From DASQHY01 sp035602605 (GTDB lineage Bacteria; Acidobacteriota; Terriglobia; Acidiferrales; UBA7541), in the NCBI GenBank assembly GCA_035602605.1, contig DATNLZ010000132.1:1-64000 (forward strand): DNA of 64,000 nt, read 5' to 3'. The position numbers and the translations under genes were made by a program. Below are positions 18,731-28,844 of the stretch, in pieces; within the stretch, counting starts at the first letter, position 1; each line of letters opens with the position of its first letter. The notes under the pieces were generated by a model. The model worked only from the letters and a program-made list of their open reading frames with translations. It made no database searches and had not been told where the DNA came from.

Positions 18731-21700
18731 CTAGCGTTTTGCCTGGCGCTCGGTTAGTTGGTTCAGGCGTGGAATATCCCTCGATTTAATTTCGTCCCAT
18801 TCTGTCAGCGCGGCTTGCACGATTGGCTGAAGGCGGGCCAACGCCGTAAGCGCGTCGGGTGTAGGAGCAGCGTCCCCACTCTCCACGATCCTTTCAAGCT
18901 CAATCAGAGACGCGCTCAAGTAGCGCAAACTGGTTCGATCGGATGAGGGAACGGATTCGCCTGCACCGAAAAAAGCATCGTTGGTAAGTGCGCCGCGAAT
19001 TGCTTGAGCTTTCCGTTCAAGCGCAGCCATAAAAATCGCCAGCTGGCTACCGGCCTGAGCCTCCTTCTGCAACGATTTCAACTGGGTAAGTAACTGGTCC
19101 GCATCGTTGCCGGCCTGCGTGATTCCGGTGAGCGCCATAGTGATTTCGCGCGCAGTCTCGAACGTCTTTACCAGCTCTTCGTTGGATGATTTTACGTTGG
19201 GATCCATTCTGAGGGTTAAGCGCTGATTGTAAGTGTGACCTGCGGCGGTCAGCTTCACCGTGTAATTCCCGGGGGGCGCCCACGGACCGAGGTTGGTGCC
19301 GAAGCGGCGCGTGCGAAGACCGGCGACTCCTTCATAGTGCAAATCCCAGAGAAAGCGATGCATGCCGGCGTCGGTGGAGAGGGGCTCGAACGGACGAATC
19401 CAGTAGGCGGGAATATCGAGCGTTTGAGGATCGATTTTTCGGGGAGAATCGGCGCTGGAATAACGGCGAATGGATTGGCCTGCGGCATCCAGAATTTCGA
19501 GAGTAACCGGCGTTGCGGAGGACGATTTCAGGAAGTAATTGATGAGAACTCCTGACGGAGGATTCTCGCCGGTTGGCTCATCGAGCGGAAGCGGTGTGCC
19601 TTCATCGGAGCCTGGACGGACTCGCCAAGCGGTTTCCGGCTCGAACAAAAATTCGCCGGCCTGCGCGACTCGCGGCGTGAGCTGCCGCAATGGAGTTATG
19701 TCGTCAAGGATCCAGAACGCGCGGCCATGGGTAGCGGCGACGAGGTCACTCTCGTGGATGACCAGGTCGCGGATCGAAGCGTTGGGCAGATTCAGTTGCA
19801 AGGGCTGCCAAGCGTCACCGTCATTGAATGAAATAAATACACCGGTTTCTGTTCCCGCGAAAAGCAAGCCCTTGCGTACAGGATCCTCGCGGATGGTGTT
19901 GACGTAGCTTCCATCAGGGATGCCGCGGTTGACGGACTGCCAACTTTTGCCTCCATCGCGTGTACGGTAGATGTAGGGCTGAATGTCGTCAAGGCGGTGG
20001 CGATCGACGGCAGCATAGATGGCTTGGGCATCGTGACGAGAGGCTTCGAGCTGAGTTACCTTGCTCCAAGGGGTGAGCTGCGACGGTGTGGCATTTTGCC
20101 AGGATTTGCCGTCATCGCGGGTTACTTGAATAAGACCGTCGTCGGTGCCAATCCAAATTTCACCGGAGCGTAATGGCGAAGGCGCGATGGTGTAGATAAC
20201 TCCGCGATGCTTGCCTTTAGGGCCGTTGGCGGCTGCCGAGGCGTCCAGTGTGGATGGAACGCCAGCGTCATCGCGCGTGAGGTCGGGACTGATAATCTGC
20301 CAGGATTGGCCGCCAGTTGTGGTGCGGAAGAGAACTTGCGCACCGAAGTAAAGCTCGTGCGGATTCAGCGGTGAGAACACCAGAGGCAGAGTCCACTCAT
20401 TGCGGAATTCCCCGGGATGCGCGAGCTTGGGAGGGATGCTCTGATCCTGGTGCGTTGCCAAATTGTAGCGGGAGACGGCTCCGCCAAATAAAAGTTCAGG
20501 GTTCAGCGGATCGGGAGCTATGTAACCGCTTTCGCCGCCGCCCTCAATGGGGCGCCAATTGTGGAACGAGATCGTGCGGTACGGTCCACGGCTGGGAATT
20601 GCCATTGCCCCGCTGTCTTGCTGCGCGCCGTAAAGCCAGTAGGGGAAGCGGTTGTCGGTGATGACGTGATAGAGCTGGCCGGTGGGCTGGTTGTACCAGG
20701 AACTCCAGGTTTGCGCGCCATTAACAGTGACGATCGCGCCTTGGTCGCTCCCTAGGATCATGCGCTGCGGATCATCGCGGTCAATCCAGAGTTGATGGTA
20801 GTCGTCTCCACCGGGAGCACCTTTGATGGCGGTGAACGTTTCGCCAGCATCGCGAGAACGATAGACCGAAGTATTAGAGACGTAAACCGTGTTGGGATCT
20901 TTCGTATCGACAGCGATGTCGCAGAAATACCAGCCGCGTCCCCAGATACGGGGTTCAGAGTCCGTGCGGGCCCAATTCTGGCCAGCGTCGTCGGACCGGT
21001 AAAGGCCGCCTTCTTTTGCATCGAGGATGAGATAGATGCGGCTCGAATCGGTGGGTGCCACGGCGATCCCGATTCGGCCGAGTCCTTCCGATGGCAGGCC
21101 GTGTCCGGTGAGTTGTTGCCAGTGATCGCCGCCATCGGTGGATTTGTACAAGCCGCTGCCTGGACCGTTCGATGGCGGATAGACGCTCCAGGGTGGGCGA
21201 CGCGTCTGCCATAAAGCGGCATAGATGATTTGGGGATTTTGCGGATCGAAGACCAGATCAATTGCGCCGGTGTTTTCGTCTTTGGAGAGAACAGCTTCCC
21301 AAGATTTGCCCCCATCACGCGAACGAAAAACGCCACGCTCTTTGTTGGGGCCGTAGGAGTGACCGAGCGCGGCGACAAATACGACGTTGGGATCGTTAGG
21401 ATTGACTATGATGCGTCCGATTTGGCGGGTATCGCGCAGGCCGATGAAGCTCCACGTGAGGCCCGCGTCAGAAGATTTGTACATGCCGTTGCCATAGGTG
21501 ATGTCCGAACGCATGTCGGCTTCGCCGGTCCCTACATAAATGATGTTTGGATTTGCGGGTGCGACGGCGATCGCTCCGATGGAGGCAACGGGCTGGTTGT
21601 CAAAGATCGGCGCCCAGACACGACCGGCATCGGCTGTCTTCCATACGCCACCGCCGACCGCGCCAAAATAAAAAATGTTTGGTTGACCGCGGACACCTGT

Positions 21701-21859
21701 CACAGCAAGAACGCGACCTCCGCGAAATGGGCCAACCAGGCGCCACCGCATTCCGGAAAACAGAGCTCGGTCAAACTGCTGCGCGGCTAATCCGAAGCAG
21801 AGACTATTGTAGACCACTAAAGCGATCAGGATACTTAAGGAGCGACGCAAACTTTCCAC
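18731..21859 (-). CDS. Secreted sortilin/BNR-repeat beta-propeller protein
   Basis: 1042 residues from GTG at 21859 (AAGGAG eight bases upstream). Signal peptide SLSILIALVVYNSLCFGLAA. Residues ~25-700 are two propellers of VPS10/sortilin or BNR type, seen as repeated Asp-box blades: VWKTADAGRVW, MYKSSDAGLTW, VFRSRDGGKSW, LYKSTDGGDHW, LYRSDDAGQNW, VYRSRDAGETF, IYRTRDGGKSW. After a WILDDITPLRQL junction a C-terminal region with FnIII-like and helical segments follows. The family is common in Acidobacteria and Bacteroidetes and is usually called glycosyl hydrolase, but no catalytic residues are evident. It is a paralogue of the protein at 24828-28001 and shares its opening FRGGR and WRPI/GGDDYxx blocks. 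Confidence 0.9.
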   Translation of the reverse strand: MESLRRSLSILIALVVYNSLCFGLAAQQFDRALFSGMRWRLVGPFRGGRVLAVTGVRGQPNIFYFGAVGGGVWKTADAGRVWAPIFDNQPVASIGAIAVAPANPNIIYVGTGEADMRSDITYGNGMYKSSDAGLTWSFIGLRDTRQIGRIIVNPNDPNVVFVAALGHSYGPNKERGVFRSRDGGKSWEAVLSKDENTGAIDLVFDPQNPQIIYAALWQTRRPPWSVYPPSNGPGSGLYKSTDGGDHWQQLTGHGLPSEGLGRIGIAVAPTDSSRIYLILDAKEGGLYRSDDAGQNWARTDSEPRIWGRGWYFCDIAVDTKDPNTVYVSNTSVYRSRDAGETFTAIKGAPGGDDYHQLWIDRDDPQRMILGSDQGAIVTVNGAQTWSSWYNQPTGQLYHVITDNRFPYWLYGAQQDSGAMAIPSRGPYRTISFHNWRPIEGGGESGYIAPDPLNPELLFGGAVSRYNLATHQDQSIPPKLAHPGEFRNEWTLPLVFSPLNPHELYFGAQVLFRTTTGGQSWQIISPDLTRDDAGVPSTLDASAAANGPKGKHRGVIYTIAPSPLRSGEIWIGTDDGLIQVTRDDGKSWQNATPSQLTPWSKVTQLEASRHDAQAIYAAVDRHRLDDIQPYIYRTRDGGKSWQSVNRGIPDGSYVNTIREDPVRKGLLFAGTETGVFISFNDGDAWQPLQLNLPNASIRDLVIHESDLVAATHGRAFWILDDITPLRQLTPRVAQAGEFLFEPETAWRVRPGSDEGTPLPLDEPTGENPPSGVLINYFLKSSSATPVTLEILDAAGQSIRRYSSADSPRKIDPQTLDIPAYWIRPFEPLSTDAGMHRFLWDLHYEGVAGLRTRRFGTNLGPWAPPGNYTVKLTAAGHTYNQRLTLRMDPNVKSSNEELVKTFETAREITMALTGITQAGNDADQLLTQLKSLQKEAQAGSQLAIFMAALERKAQAIRGALTNDAFFGAGESVPSSDRTSLRYLSASLIELERIVESGDAAPTPDALTALARLQPIVQAALTEWDEIKSRDIPRLNQLTERQAKR

Positions 21860-22118
21860 GACTCATTTCTCCTTGATCCGGGTCCCCTTGATTCCGATCG
21901 GGCTCCCTTGCGTGTGCCGAGTTTCAGTCGAACCGCGGAGTATATACCAGGCTTCGGAAGACAGTGGTCCAACCCGATCGTTGGGGGACTGGGGGATCGC
22001 GAAGGACGCCGCAACTGCGCGACGCACGCGCGGCTTTGCGCATGAAAGCAACAAGCGTTGCGTCTTTCCGCTCGGACCGACGGTTTTGGGCTCGAGATGG
22101 CAACTTGCCACGAGTTCG

Positions 22119-23543
22119 TCATGAGGCTTTGGCCCCATGCTTGGCGGGACCGAGATAATACACAACCACGCCTGCGGCGATCAGGAGCACGCCAAAGACA
22201 AGGCCGTTTATGCCGAAGAAGCTTTCTTGGTGGCTGCGTACTGCGGAAAAAATTAGAAGAAGCGCTGGGCAAACGCCCAGGAGAACGGCGGTAAGGGTTC
22301 CGCCTGGCACGCGGAAGGGCCGCACGAGATTGGGTTCACGCACACGCAGGGCGACGAGGGCGGCGAATTCGAGAAGCAAACTCAAGCCGGTTAAAAGGAC
22401 GTCGATGATGATGAGCCGTTCGAAACCTAGCTGGAGGCAGGTGCCCCAGCCGACAGCACAGGCGATAATCGCCACCCATGGTGCGCGCGTTTGGGGATGG
22501 AGCTTGGCGAACACCTTAGGCAGCAGGCCATCGGCAGCCATCACGAGAGGCAGGCGCGAAAAGCTCATCGTGAGCGCGTTGAACATTCCAAAGGCGCTCA
22601 TCATTCCACCTAAAACCAGGGCCACCCCCAACCACGGGCCGCCGACAAGCGCGGCGAAATTAGCCCACGAACCGGTGCTAAAAGCGGAGGATGGCACACC
22701 GAGGATCCACATTGCGGAAACCGGAAGGAGATAGCTCATGGAAACGAGGAGCACGGCGAGAAACATGGCGCGAGGATAGGTCCGCTGCGGATGCGCAACG
22801 TCTGCGGCGACAGTCGAGGCGCTGTCCCACCCCATGTAATTCCACATGGCGATGAGCAATCCGCCGAGGAGACCTATGGTGGAGCTCGATGAGATTGCGG
22901 CGCCTCTGAACGCACCGATTTTGAATGGGGTGAGCAAGACAAGCAATGCGAAGGGAGCAGAAAGCAGGAGAAACAGTCCCAGCGAAGTAGTTCCTACGAC
23001 GCGAATTCCTGCGATATTCATCAGCACACAAACTGTAATGACGGCTAAGCCAACGATCAGGCCGCGGTGCCCAACGGTGAACCAGGGAACAAGGCGGCTC
23101 AAATAGAGAACAAAGAGAGTCGGGTAGAGGGCCATGTCGAAAATGCTGCCGACCAGTGAGAGCCACGCCTCCTGAAATCCCCAGAAATTGCCCATCGCGC
23201 GGCGCACCCACGCGTAGTAGCCGCCGTCTGCCGGCAGGGCACTCGCAAGCTCGCCGACCATAAGGGCGGTGGGGAGACTCCACAGCAAAGGAGTGAGGAT
23301 TAAAATTAAAGTGCCGAGCTTGTAGCCGGCGCCGTGAATGATGTCTTCAGTGCCGTAGGTACCGCCGGAAACCATGAAAAACGTGACGGCGACGAGCGGC
23401 CAGAGAGTCAGCTGGGAACCAGTTTTTTTCGCGGCAGGGGGATCGTTATGCGGGAGCGTGCTACGGACTTTGGTCGTGCTCAATTTGTTTCGCTTCACCT
23501 CAAGCGATCGGCTCTCGGAATCAATTGCCGGCCAAGTTCGCAA
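22119..23543 (-). CDS. APC-family amino acid permease
   Basis: 474 residues with about twelve membrane helices. The APC signature is clear: VAVTFFMVSGGTYGTEDII in helix 1, LMVGELASALPADGGYYAWVRRAMG in helix 2-3, and later MWNYMGWDSASTVAADVAHPQRTYPRA, the helix 6 region, then FNALTMSFSRLPLVMAADGLLPKVFAKLHP. These are proton-coupled importers or exchangers of amino acids or amines. The frame's first codon is TTG; GTG at 23498 is as likely, the first ~45 residues being non-conserved. It is divergent (151 bases) from a secreted AstE-like hydrolase and in line with a BNR propeller, so its substrate may be what those proteins release. Confidence 0.9.
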   Translation of the reverse strand: MRTWPAIDSESRSLEVKRNKLSTTKVRSTLPHNDPPAAKKTGSQLTLWPLVAVTFFMVSGGTYGTEDIIHGAGYKLGTLILILTPLLWSLPTALMVGELASALPADGGYYAWVRRAMGNFWGFQEAWLSLVGSIFDMALYPTLFVLYLSRLVPWFTVGHRGLIVGLAVITVCVLMNIAGIRVVGTTSLGLFLLLSAPFALLVLLTPFKIGAFRGAAISSSSTIGLLGGLLIAMWNYMGWDSASTVAADVAHPQRTYPRAMFLAVLLVSMSYLLPVSAMWILGVPSSAFSTGSWANFAALVGGPWLGVALVLGGMMSAFGMFNALTMSFSRLPLVMAADGLLPKVFAKLHPQTRAPWVAIIACAVGWGTCLQLGFERLIIIDVLLTGLSLLLEFAALVALRVREPNLVRPFRVPGGTLTAVLLGVCPALLLIFSAVRSHQESFFGINGLVFGVLLIAAGVVVYYLGPAKHGAKAS

Positions 23544-23694
23544 GTGCAGAATACAGGCAGCAGCAACGAGCGCAACAGAAATCTGAAGTTCACCGAAATA
23601 AAATTTTGAAGCTGAACAAATTGAAGGCGAGGAAAATCCGGGGATCAGGGCGTATACTGCGGCGAATCCGGGAATGGTGGGCTAAGGAGGGCGC

Positions 23695-24792
23695 ATGTTT
23701 CGCAGCAGGAACTTTCTCCTTGTGGGGCTGGCGGCGTTGGCGTTCGCGCAAACGCGGATCGGAGGCGTACAGCTTTCGCTCGCGTCTTCGAGTGGGCAAC
23801 AGTCGAATGTGTCTGTGGGGACCGCATCGGCTGGCCCTGGGCAAAAGGCTACGGGATATCTGGAAGTGCCCCGCGGCATAGATGCCGGAACCAGTGTCCC
23901 GGTTGTGGTGGTGCGCGGCACGAAGGCGGGACCGGTTTTGGCGCTAGTGTCGGGTGCGCACGGTACCGAATACGCGTCAATCATCGCGCTTGAAAAATTG
24001 ATCGCACGGCTGGAGCCAGCGGAAATTTCGGGCACGGTCATCATCGTGCCGCTGGTAAACCTTGCGTCGTTCGAGCAGAAAGTGCCGCATGTGAATCCGG
24101 TGGATAATAAGAGCATGAACCGCTTCTACCCAGGGAAAGCGGACGGCACGCAGACTGAACGGGTCTTATTTGCGATTACCCATCAAGTTGTGGACAGGTG
24201 CGATTATCTGATTGATTTACATGGTGGCGATCTTGACGAGAGCCTGCGACCGTACAGTTACTGGGCGCCAACAGGGAATGGAAAACAGGACCGCATCTCG
24301 CGCGAGATGGTGCTGGCATTTGGGCTGGACACGATCATCCTTTCGAAGGACCGGCCCACCGATGTCAATGCGTCACGTTACCTGGAGACCACAGCTTCAC
24401 TTCGCGGCAAGCCTTCGATTACGGCCGAGGCGGGGCATGCGGGTACGACTGAACCACAAGATGTCGATGCGCTTATTGAGGGCAGCTTGAATGTGATGCG
24501 CTATCTGAAAATGCTTCCGGGTGCGGCGACACAGATCGAGCACCCGGTGTGGATAGAGAAGGTAGCGAATATCTCGAGCGAGCAGCCGGGGATCTTTTAT
24601 CCGCTCGTCCGACGCGGAAGCTATGTAGAGGCTGGGATGAAGGTGGGTTACATCACAGACTATTTTGGAAAAACAATCTTGGAGGCACGTGCTCCTGCTG
24701 CCGGCGTGGTGCTTTATGTTTGCGCGGTGCCTTCCATGAAGAAGGGCGACACCATCGCCAACATTGGAGTGGTGGCGGACAAGGCTCCTTAA
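23695..24792 (+). CDS. Secreted succinylglutamate desuccinylase/aspartoacylase-family metallohydrolase
   Basis: 365 residues; AAGGAGGG precedes the ATG. N-terminus is a short signal (NFLLVGLAALAFAQ), so unlike AstE or aspartoacylase it should act outside the cytoplasm. Zinc ligands follow the M14-like pattern: GAHGTE (H89, E92) and IDLHGGD (H176); NPVDNKSMNRFYPG supplies the substrate Arg, and TAEAGHAG near residue 245 carries the likely catalytic Glu. The C-terminal KVGYITDYFGKTILEARAPAAGVVLY is the usual biotinyl-like beta domain. Predicted to cleave an N-acyl amino acid or short amide. It ends 35 bases before the second BNR propeller, so the two are co-transcribed; the APC permease is divergent. 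Confidence 0.85.
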   Translation: MFRSRNFLLVGLAALAFAQTRIGGVQLSLASSSGQQSNVSVGTASAGPGQKATGYLEVPRGIDAGTSVPVVVVRGTKAGPVLALVSGAHGTEYASIIALEKLIARLEPAEISGTVIIVPLVNLASFEQKVPHVNPVDNKSMNRFYPGKADGTQTERVLFAITHQVVDRCDYLIDLHGGDLDESLRPYSYWAPTGNGKQDRISREMVLAFGLDTIILSKDRPTDVNASRYLETTASLRGKPSITAEAGHAGTTEPQDVDALIEGSLNVMRYLKMLPGAATQIEHPVWIEKVANISSEQPGIFYPLVRRGSYVEAGMKVGYITDYFGKTILEARAPAAGVVLYVCAVPSMKKGDTIANIGVVADKAP

Positions 24793-24827
24793 TCGAAATC
24801 TGAAAAAGTGCCTGGAGGATTGCATTG

Positions 24828-27800
24828 ATGCGGAAACTGCGCTTTTTGCTTGCAGCCGGATTCGTCGTGGCGGTCTTTGGGGTCGCGAGCTATGCAGCGC
24901 TTGCGCAGCAGTACGATCCGAACTTGTTTTCGGAGATGCGCTGGCGATGCATCGGGCCGTTCCGCGGCGGACGAACGGTTGCCATTAGTGGCGTGCCGGG
25001 AAAACCAAATGTGTTTTACATGGCGGCAGTGAATGGTGGCGTTTGGAAAACGGATGACTTCGGCGGAACGTGGAACCCCATTTTCGATGATCAACCGACG
25101 GGTTCTGTGGGTGCGATTGCCATAGCGCCATCAAATCCTGACGTGATTTACGTGGGAAGCGGGGAAGGATTGCAGCGGCCGGACCTTTCGGTGGGCGACG
25201 GTATTTACAAATCGAGTGATGGCGGAAAGACCTGGCACCATCTGGGTTTGACCGACGGGCAGCAAATTCCTTCGATTCTCGTTGATCCGCACGATGCCAA
25301 TCGCGTGTTCGCCGCCGTGCTGGGACATCCGTATGGTCCGAACGCGGAGCGCGGAGTGTTTCGCTCGGCAGACGGCGGAAAAACCTGGGAGAAGGTTCTT
25401 TATAAGGATGAGAATACCGGGGGAGCCGACTTGGCATTCGATCCTAAGAATGCACAAACGATCTACGCGGTGTTGTGGGCTGGGCGAGTTGCGCCGTGGG
25501 AGGTGCGCAGCGGGGGATCGATCAGCGGGCCTGGCAGCGGGATGTTTAAGTCGACCGATGGCGGGGCGACATGGCAGCCCTTAACGCGCGGTCTGCCAGT
25601 GGCTGCCGATGGATTGGGTCGCATGGGGATTGCCGTGGCGCCGAGCAATCCCAAGCGGCTCTATGCGAGCGTGGAGGGCGGAAAACTCAGCGGAGTCTAT
25701 CGCTCTGACGACGCTGGAGAGAATTGGGAGCGCGTTAATAAGGAGGCGCGGATTGGCGGGCGCGGACCGGGAGCGCTAGGGGTCGCGGTCGCGCCAGACA
25801 ATGCCGATGTAGTGTATGTCGCGAACACTTCGACGTATCGCTCGACCGATGGAGGGCACACCTTCACGGCGATCAAGGGCGCACCTGGCGGCGACGATTA
25901 CCAGCGCATTTGGATCAGCGCGGAGAATCCTCAAATCATTGCGCTGAGCAGCGATCAGGGCGCGGTGATCAGTGTCAATGGCGGACAGACTTGGAGCTCA
26001 TGGTACAACCAGCCGACGGCTCAGTTTTACCACGTAATTACGGACACTCGATGGCCGTATTGGGTCTACGGGGCGCAGCAAGAAAGCGGGTCGGTAGGCA
26101 CGGCAAGCCGCAGTGACTACGGGGAAATCAGTTTTCGCGAGTGGCATTCAGTGGGCGTCGAAGAATACGGCTATATCGCACCGGACCCACGCGATGCCCA
26201 TATTCTGTACGGCGGAAGAGTGACGCGGACCAATCAGGCATCGGGTGAAGTCGCGGATATCTCACCGGAGCCGGTGCGCCGCGGGGAATATCGCTACGAC
26301 CGGACCTTACCAGTAGTGTTCTCGCCGGTCGAACCGAATACACTTTATTTTGCTGCCAACGTTCTTTTCAAGACGATCAATGGCGGACAAAGTTGGGAGC
26401 GCATCAGCCCGGACCTGACGCGCGAGACCTATGCCGTACCGGCAAATCTCGGAATGTTTACCGCGCTCGATCCGGAGAAGAGCAGACACCGTGGTGTGAT
26501 CTACGCCGTAGCGCCGTCGTTCAAAGACGCCAAGATCATTTGGGCGGGAACCGATGACGGCTTGATTTATTTGACGCGCGATGGCGGGACGTCGTGGGCC
26601 AACATCACGCCAGCAGAGCTGACGCCGTGGAGCAAGGTTTCCGTGATTGAGGCCTCGCACTACGATTCTGCGGTGGCCTACGCGGCCATCAATCGCTTTC
26701 GCCTGGACGATTTGCGCCCGCATATCTATCGCACACGCGACGCTGGAAAAACCTGGCAACGTATAGTCAAAGGCTTGCCTGAAAATGCGCCGGTGAACAC
26801 GGTGCGTGAAGATCCAACGCGAAAAGGACTACTTTTTGCCGGCACGGAACGATCCGTGTTTGTGTCATTCGACGATGGTGAGAATTGGCAGCCACTTCAG
26901 CTGAATTTGCCGCGCACTTCGATGCGCGATCTTGCGATACGCGGAGACGATCTGATTGTTGGAACTCATGGGCGATCCTTCTGGATTCTGGATGACATAA
27001 TCCTGTTGCGGGAATTGAGCGAAGAACTCGCCAAGGCCAACGTCCATCTATATCGACCTCAAACTGCTTATCGTTTCCGCTGGAATCGCAATACCGATAC
27101 CCCGCTACCTCCGGAAGTGCCGGCCGGGAAAAATCCACCGGAGGGCGCGATCATTGACTATTATCTGCAAACTGCCACCACTGGAAACGTAACCTTGGAA
27201 ATTTTGGATGGTGGAGCAAAGGTGGTGCGCCGCTATGCGAGCAGCGATCAGGCCGAGCCAATAGAAAAAATCGCCAAGGAGAATCCGATACCGATGTATT
27301 GGATTAGGCCGACGCAAATTCTTTCCGCGGAACCAGGAATGCATCGTTTCGTGTGGGATATGCATTATGCCCCGCCGGATTCTCTTGCGCATGAATATCC
27401 AATTTCAGCAATTTATCGAGATACACCGCGACATCCGCTGGGTCCCTGGGCCTTACCTGGACGCTACACCGTAAAGCTGACCGTGGCGGGGGAAAGCTAC
27501 ACGCAGCCCCTCGAGGTGAAGATGGATCCGCGCATTGCGGCCACGCAGGAGGCTCTCGCGAAGCAGTTTGAACTTGAAAACGGCAGCACGCTCGGAATGA
27601 ACCAAAGCTATGCCGCGCTGAAGCAGGTGCAATTGCTCCGAGCACAATTGAAAGAGCGAAAAGCGAGCGCCGCAGGTGTGGTTGCCGAGGCCATCGCGAT
27701 GGTTGATAACAAGGCCGCGGCGCTCGAGGGAGAGACTGCAGAATCCTTCTTTGGTCTGCCGCCGGCGGGGAAAGTGAGTGAAAATCTCTCGCTACTCAAT

Positions 27801-28001
27801 CAGCACTTTGCCGGCCTGCTGCGCGTTGTAGACAGCGCTGATGCGGCGCCCACAACGCAAGCAGTGGCCTTGTACACTGAGTTGCAAAGCGCCTTGCGCG
27901 CATTCCTGGCCGCTTGGAATGAACTTAAGTCGCGCGATGTGCCGCAACTCAACGAGCAGCTGCACAAGGCCAATCTCGGGACTCTACGAGTTCCGGAGTG
28001 A
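24828..28001 (+). CDS. Secreted sortilin/BNR-repeat beta-propeller protein, paralogue of 18731-21859
   Basis: 1057 residues. GGAGGA lies eight bases before ATG at 24828; a TTG just before it is also in frame. Signal peptide FLLAAGFVVAVFGVASYAALA. Asp-box blades recur (VWKTDDFGGTW, IYKSSDGGKTW, VFRSADGGKTW, MFKSTDGGATW, VYRSDDAGENW, IYRTRDAGKTW) over residues ~30-700, then WILDDIILLREL and a C-terminal section matching its paralogue (WIRPTQILSAEPGMHRFVWDMHY, GPWALPGRYTVKLTVAG). The two proteins align from end to end, so they arose by duplication, yet face in opposite directions around the permease and AstE-like genes. Likely extracellular binding or degradative proteins; catalytic activity unproven. 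Confidence 0.9.
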   Translation: MRKLRFLLAAGFVVAVFGVASYAALAQQYDPNLFSEMRWRCIGPFRGGRTVAISGVPGKPNVFYMAAVNGGVWKTDDFGGTWNPIFDDQPTGSVGAIAIAPSNPDVIYVGSGEGLQRPDLSVGDGIYKSSDGGKTWHHLGLTDGQQIPSILVDPHDANRVFAAVLGHPYGPNAERGVFRSADGGKTWEKVLYKDENTGGADLAFDPKNAQTIYAVLWAGRVAPWEVRSGGSISGPGSGMFKSTDGGATWQPLTRGLPVAADGLGRMGIAVAPSNPKRLYASVEGGKLSGVYRSDDAGENWERVNKEARIGGRGPGALGVAVAPDNADVVYVANTSTYRSTDGGHTFTAIKGAPGGDDYQRIWISAENPQIIALSSDQGAVISVNGGQTWSSWYNQPTAQFYHVITDTRWPYWVYGAQQESGSVGTASRSDYGEISFREWHSVGVEEYGYIAPDPRDAHILYGGRVTRTNQASGEVADISPEPVRRGEYRYDRTLPVVFSPVEPNTLYFAANVLFKTINGGQSWERISPDLTRETYAVPANLGMFTALDPEKSRHRGVIYAVAPSFKDAKIIWAGTDDGLIYLTRDGGTSWANITPAELTPWSKVSVIEASHYDSAVAYAAINRFRLDDLRPHIYRTRDAGKTWQRIVKGLPENAPVNTVREDPTRKGLLFAGTERSVFVSFDDGENWQPLQLNLPRTSMRDLAIRGDDLIVGTHGRSFWILDDIILLRELSEELAKANVHLYRPQTAYRFRWNRNTDTPLPPEVPAGKNPPEGAIIDYYLQTATTGNVTLEILDGGAKVVRRYASSDQAEPIEKIAKENPIPMYWIRPTQILSAEPGMHRFVWDMHYAPPDSLAHEYPISAIYRDTPRHPLGPWALPGRYTVKLTVAGESYTQPLEVKMDPRIAATQEALAKQFELENGSTLGMNQSYAALKQVQLLRAQLKERKASAAGVVAEAIAMVDNKAAALEGETAESFFGLPPAGKVSENLSLLNQHFAGLLRVVDSADAAPTTQAVALYTELQSALRAFLAAWNELKSRDVPQLNEQLHKANLGTLRVPE

Positions 28002-28047
28002 GACGCATTAGTGCACACGTCCCACCCTCCGTTGTGAAAAGAGGCGG

Positions 28048-28689
28048 TTACGACCCGGATGTCGCGCTTTTGGCTTGGTCCGCGCGAACCAGCGGCACGT
28101 CAACCACATGCTCAGCGAGGAACCAGACCTGCAGTTCATTGGTGCGGATCACCTGACTGACCAGCAGATCGTTCGTTCCATCGTCGCCATCCTCATCGCT
28201 TTGCCGCGCCATGGTGCGGGCTTCCTGCAACACGATTTCATGCGCTTCGAGAAGGCGCGAAATTTGCACAGGGGGTTCTTCGCGTCCTCGAGGTGGACGG
28301 GGGATGAAGGTGGTTTCGGCGACGTCGGCGGCCATGGCGATGCTGATTCCCCCGAGAAGTTGGATCCGCTCGGCGATGACATCTACTAACTCATCCTGCG
28401 CTTCGTAATGCCTATCGAAAAGCAGATGCAGCTGATAGAACGTATGGCCAGAAACCTGCCAGTGGTGCTTTTTGTACATATCGCGGAGAGTCATGGTATC
28501 GGCGAGAAGCTGGTTCAGATTTTGCGAACTAGATGCACACGTTTTCTCGTCGAGCGCTATCGGTAACTTGGCAATTTTCCCGTAGGCCTGAATTTCCCGA
28601 GAGTGCTGGTGCAGGATCGGCCTGGCGCGGTCCGTTCCTGCTTTGAGATCACTGTTCATGTCGTTACGCGTACTTTTTTTGGGATTCAT
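28048..28689 (-). CDS. dps: Dps-family DNA-binding ferritin
   Basis: 213 residues from ATG at 28689, with AGGAGG seven bases upstream. The ferritin-like core starts about residue 55. The inter-subunit ferroxidase ligands are seen in MYKKHHWQVSGHTFYQLHLLFDRHYEAQDELVDVIAERI (His, His, Asp, Glu), the Dps hallmark. The protein oxidises and stores iron using peroxide and protects DNA in stationary phase. The N-terminal ~50-residue extension is basic (KKSTRNDMNSDLKAGTDRAR) and could contact DNA. It converges with the BNR gene. Confidence 0.93.
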   Translation of the reverse strand: MNPKKSTRNDMNSDLKAGTDRARPILHQHSREIQAYGKIAKLPIALDEKTCASSSQNLNQLLADTMTLRDMYKKHHWQVSGHTFYQLHLLFDRHYEAQDELVDVIAERIQLLGGISIAMAADVAETTFIPRPPRGREEPPVQISRLLEAHEIVLQEARTMARQSDEDGDDGTNDLLVSQVIRTNELQVWFLAEHVVDVPLVRADQAKSATSGS

Positions 28690-28844
28690 CAACTTTCCTC
28701 CTAAATAGGCTTACCCCCAGAGCTGGGCAAGCACGCTCATGAGATAGGATGCTCTGGAAAGCGAATAGGCTAAGAGATTTTAGTGTGAACCCTGGCGGGA
28801 AGACGCTAGGGCTCTCGGGCTTGCAGCAGACAGGCTCACGGGTA

